From NCBI GenBank assembly GCA_022824305.1, contig JAJEAD010000048.1, positions 1 to 52,610 on the forward strand: a stretch of DNA of 52,610 nt, read 5' to 3'. Under the pieces are notes generated by a model that saw nothing but the letters and a program-made list of their open reading frames with translations, did no database searches and was not told the DNA's origin. Positions 52,505-52,610 of this stretch are shown here, piece by piece. The position numbers and the translations under genes are program-made. The stretch comes from Gammaproteobacteria bacterium (lineage in GTDB: Bacteria; Pseudomonadota; Gammaproteobacteria; HK1). Position 1 is the stretch's first letter, and every line of letters begins with the position of its first letter.

Positions 52505-52610
52505 TCAGTAGTGGTAGCCGCCGGTCCGCCTCGACGCTGACGCGGGGGCGGCATCGGGCGGCTCGGGCGTGCGCCCCGACTGCACCAGTCGGGCGGTGAC
52601 GATCACGATC
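52505..52610 (-). CDS. C-terminal end of a CpaC/RcpA-type secretin (partial)
   Basis: Only the last 34 codons are in the window. They read IVIVTARLVQSGRTPEPPD and then an Ala/Ser-rich tail ending GGYHY. The VIVTxRLV strand is how pilus secretins end (VIVTPRLVRP). With a CpaE-type gene on the same strand this points to a Tad pilus outer-membrane channel. The call rests on a short segment. Confidence 0.55.
   Translation of the reverse strand, partial: IVIVTARLVQSGRTPEPPDAAPASASRRTGGYHY

Noticed and set aside
1..52610. CRISPR arrays, rRNA or tRNA genes
   Set aside because: No regularly spaced repeats and no cloverleaf or rRNA signatures were found on either strand by eye.

Overview
The window is GC-rich chromosomal DNA of a gammaproteobacterium, probably an uncultured heterotroph. 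Gene content and order place it there: fmdB-aspS, yebC-ruvC-ruvA-ruvB, tolQ-tolR-tolA-tolB-pal-cpoB, lptC-lptA-lptB-hpf-ptsN, amgK-murU and oxyR. TTG and GTG starts are frequent. No rRNA, tRNA or CRISPR array was seen.

Layout: 1-476 holds the ORF-less 3' end of a group II intron (domains V and VI) and a perfect 34-bp palindrome. 477-1408 is a two-gene nucleotidyltransferase cassette that resembles a toxin-antitoxin pair. 1550-3232 is a subtilase with a probable C-terminal barrel. 3.5-12.6 kb is a nutrient uptake and catabolism block: an EamA exporter, a four-gene polar amino acid ABC transporter, an L-rhamnonate dehydratase-like enolase, a frameshifted Tat-exported solute-binding protein and an FAD amine oxidoreductase. 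12.6-18.4 kb carries an SDR, exonuclease III, an enoyl-CoA hydratase, FmdB, AspS and a formyltransferase-like protein. 18.4-23.6 kb carries a hydantoinase/oxoprolinase pair divergent from a creatinase-like M24 hydrolase that has lost its metal ligands.

23.6-39.7 kb is housekeeping: deformylase, YebC, the Ruv resolvasome, the Tol-Pal envelope system, a PerM-like permease, then on the minus strand the LPS export genes lptC-lptA-lptB, hpf, ptsN and a free-standing RapZ C-terminal domain. Divergent from these is the amgK-murU muropeptide recycling pair. rpoN, ybgC and kdsC/kdsD are missing from their usual slots. 39.4-43.2 kb has ComEA, OxyR and two co-oriented paralogous LysR regulators behind an AT-rich region with a LysR-type box. 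43.7-47.7 kb is a second hydantoinase pair.

47.8-52.6 kb is a piece of a Tad/Cpa pilus locus on the minus strand: the end of a CpaC-type secretin, a small lipoprotein in the CpaD position and a CpaE/TadZ ATPase with a degenerate P-loop. It is split by a 2.7-kb subtilase lipoprotein gene on the plus strand. Several convergent gene pairs share a hairpin that overlaps or lies between their stop codons, a recurring compact terminator design in this genome.
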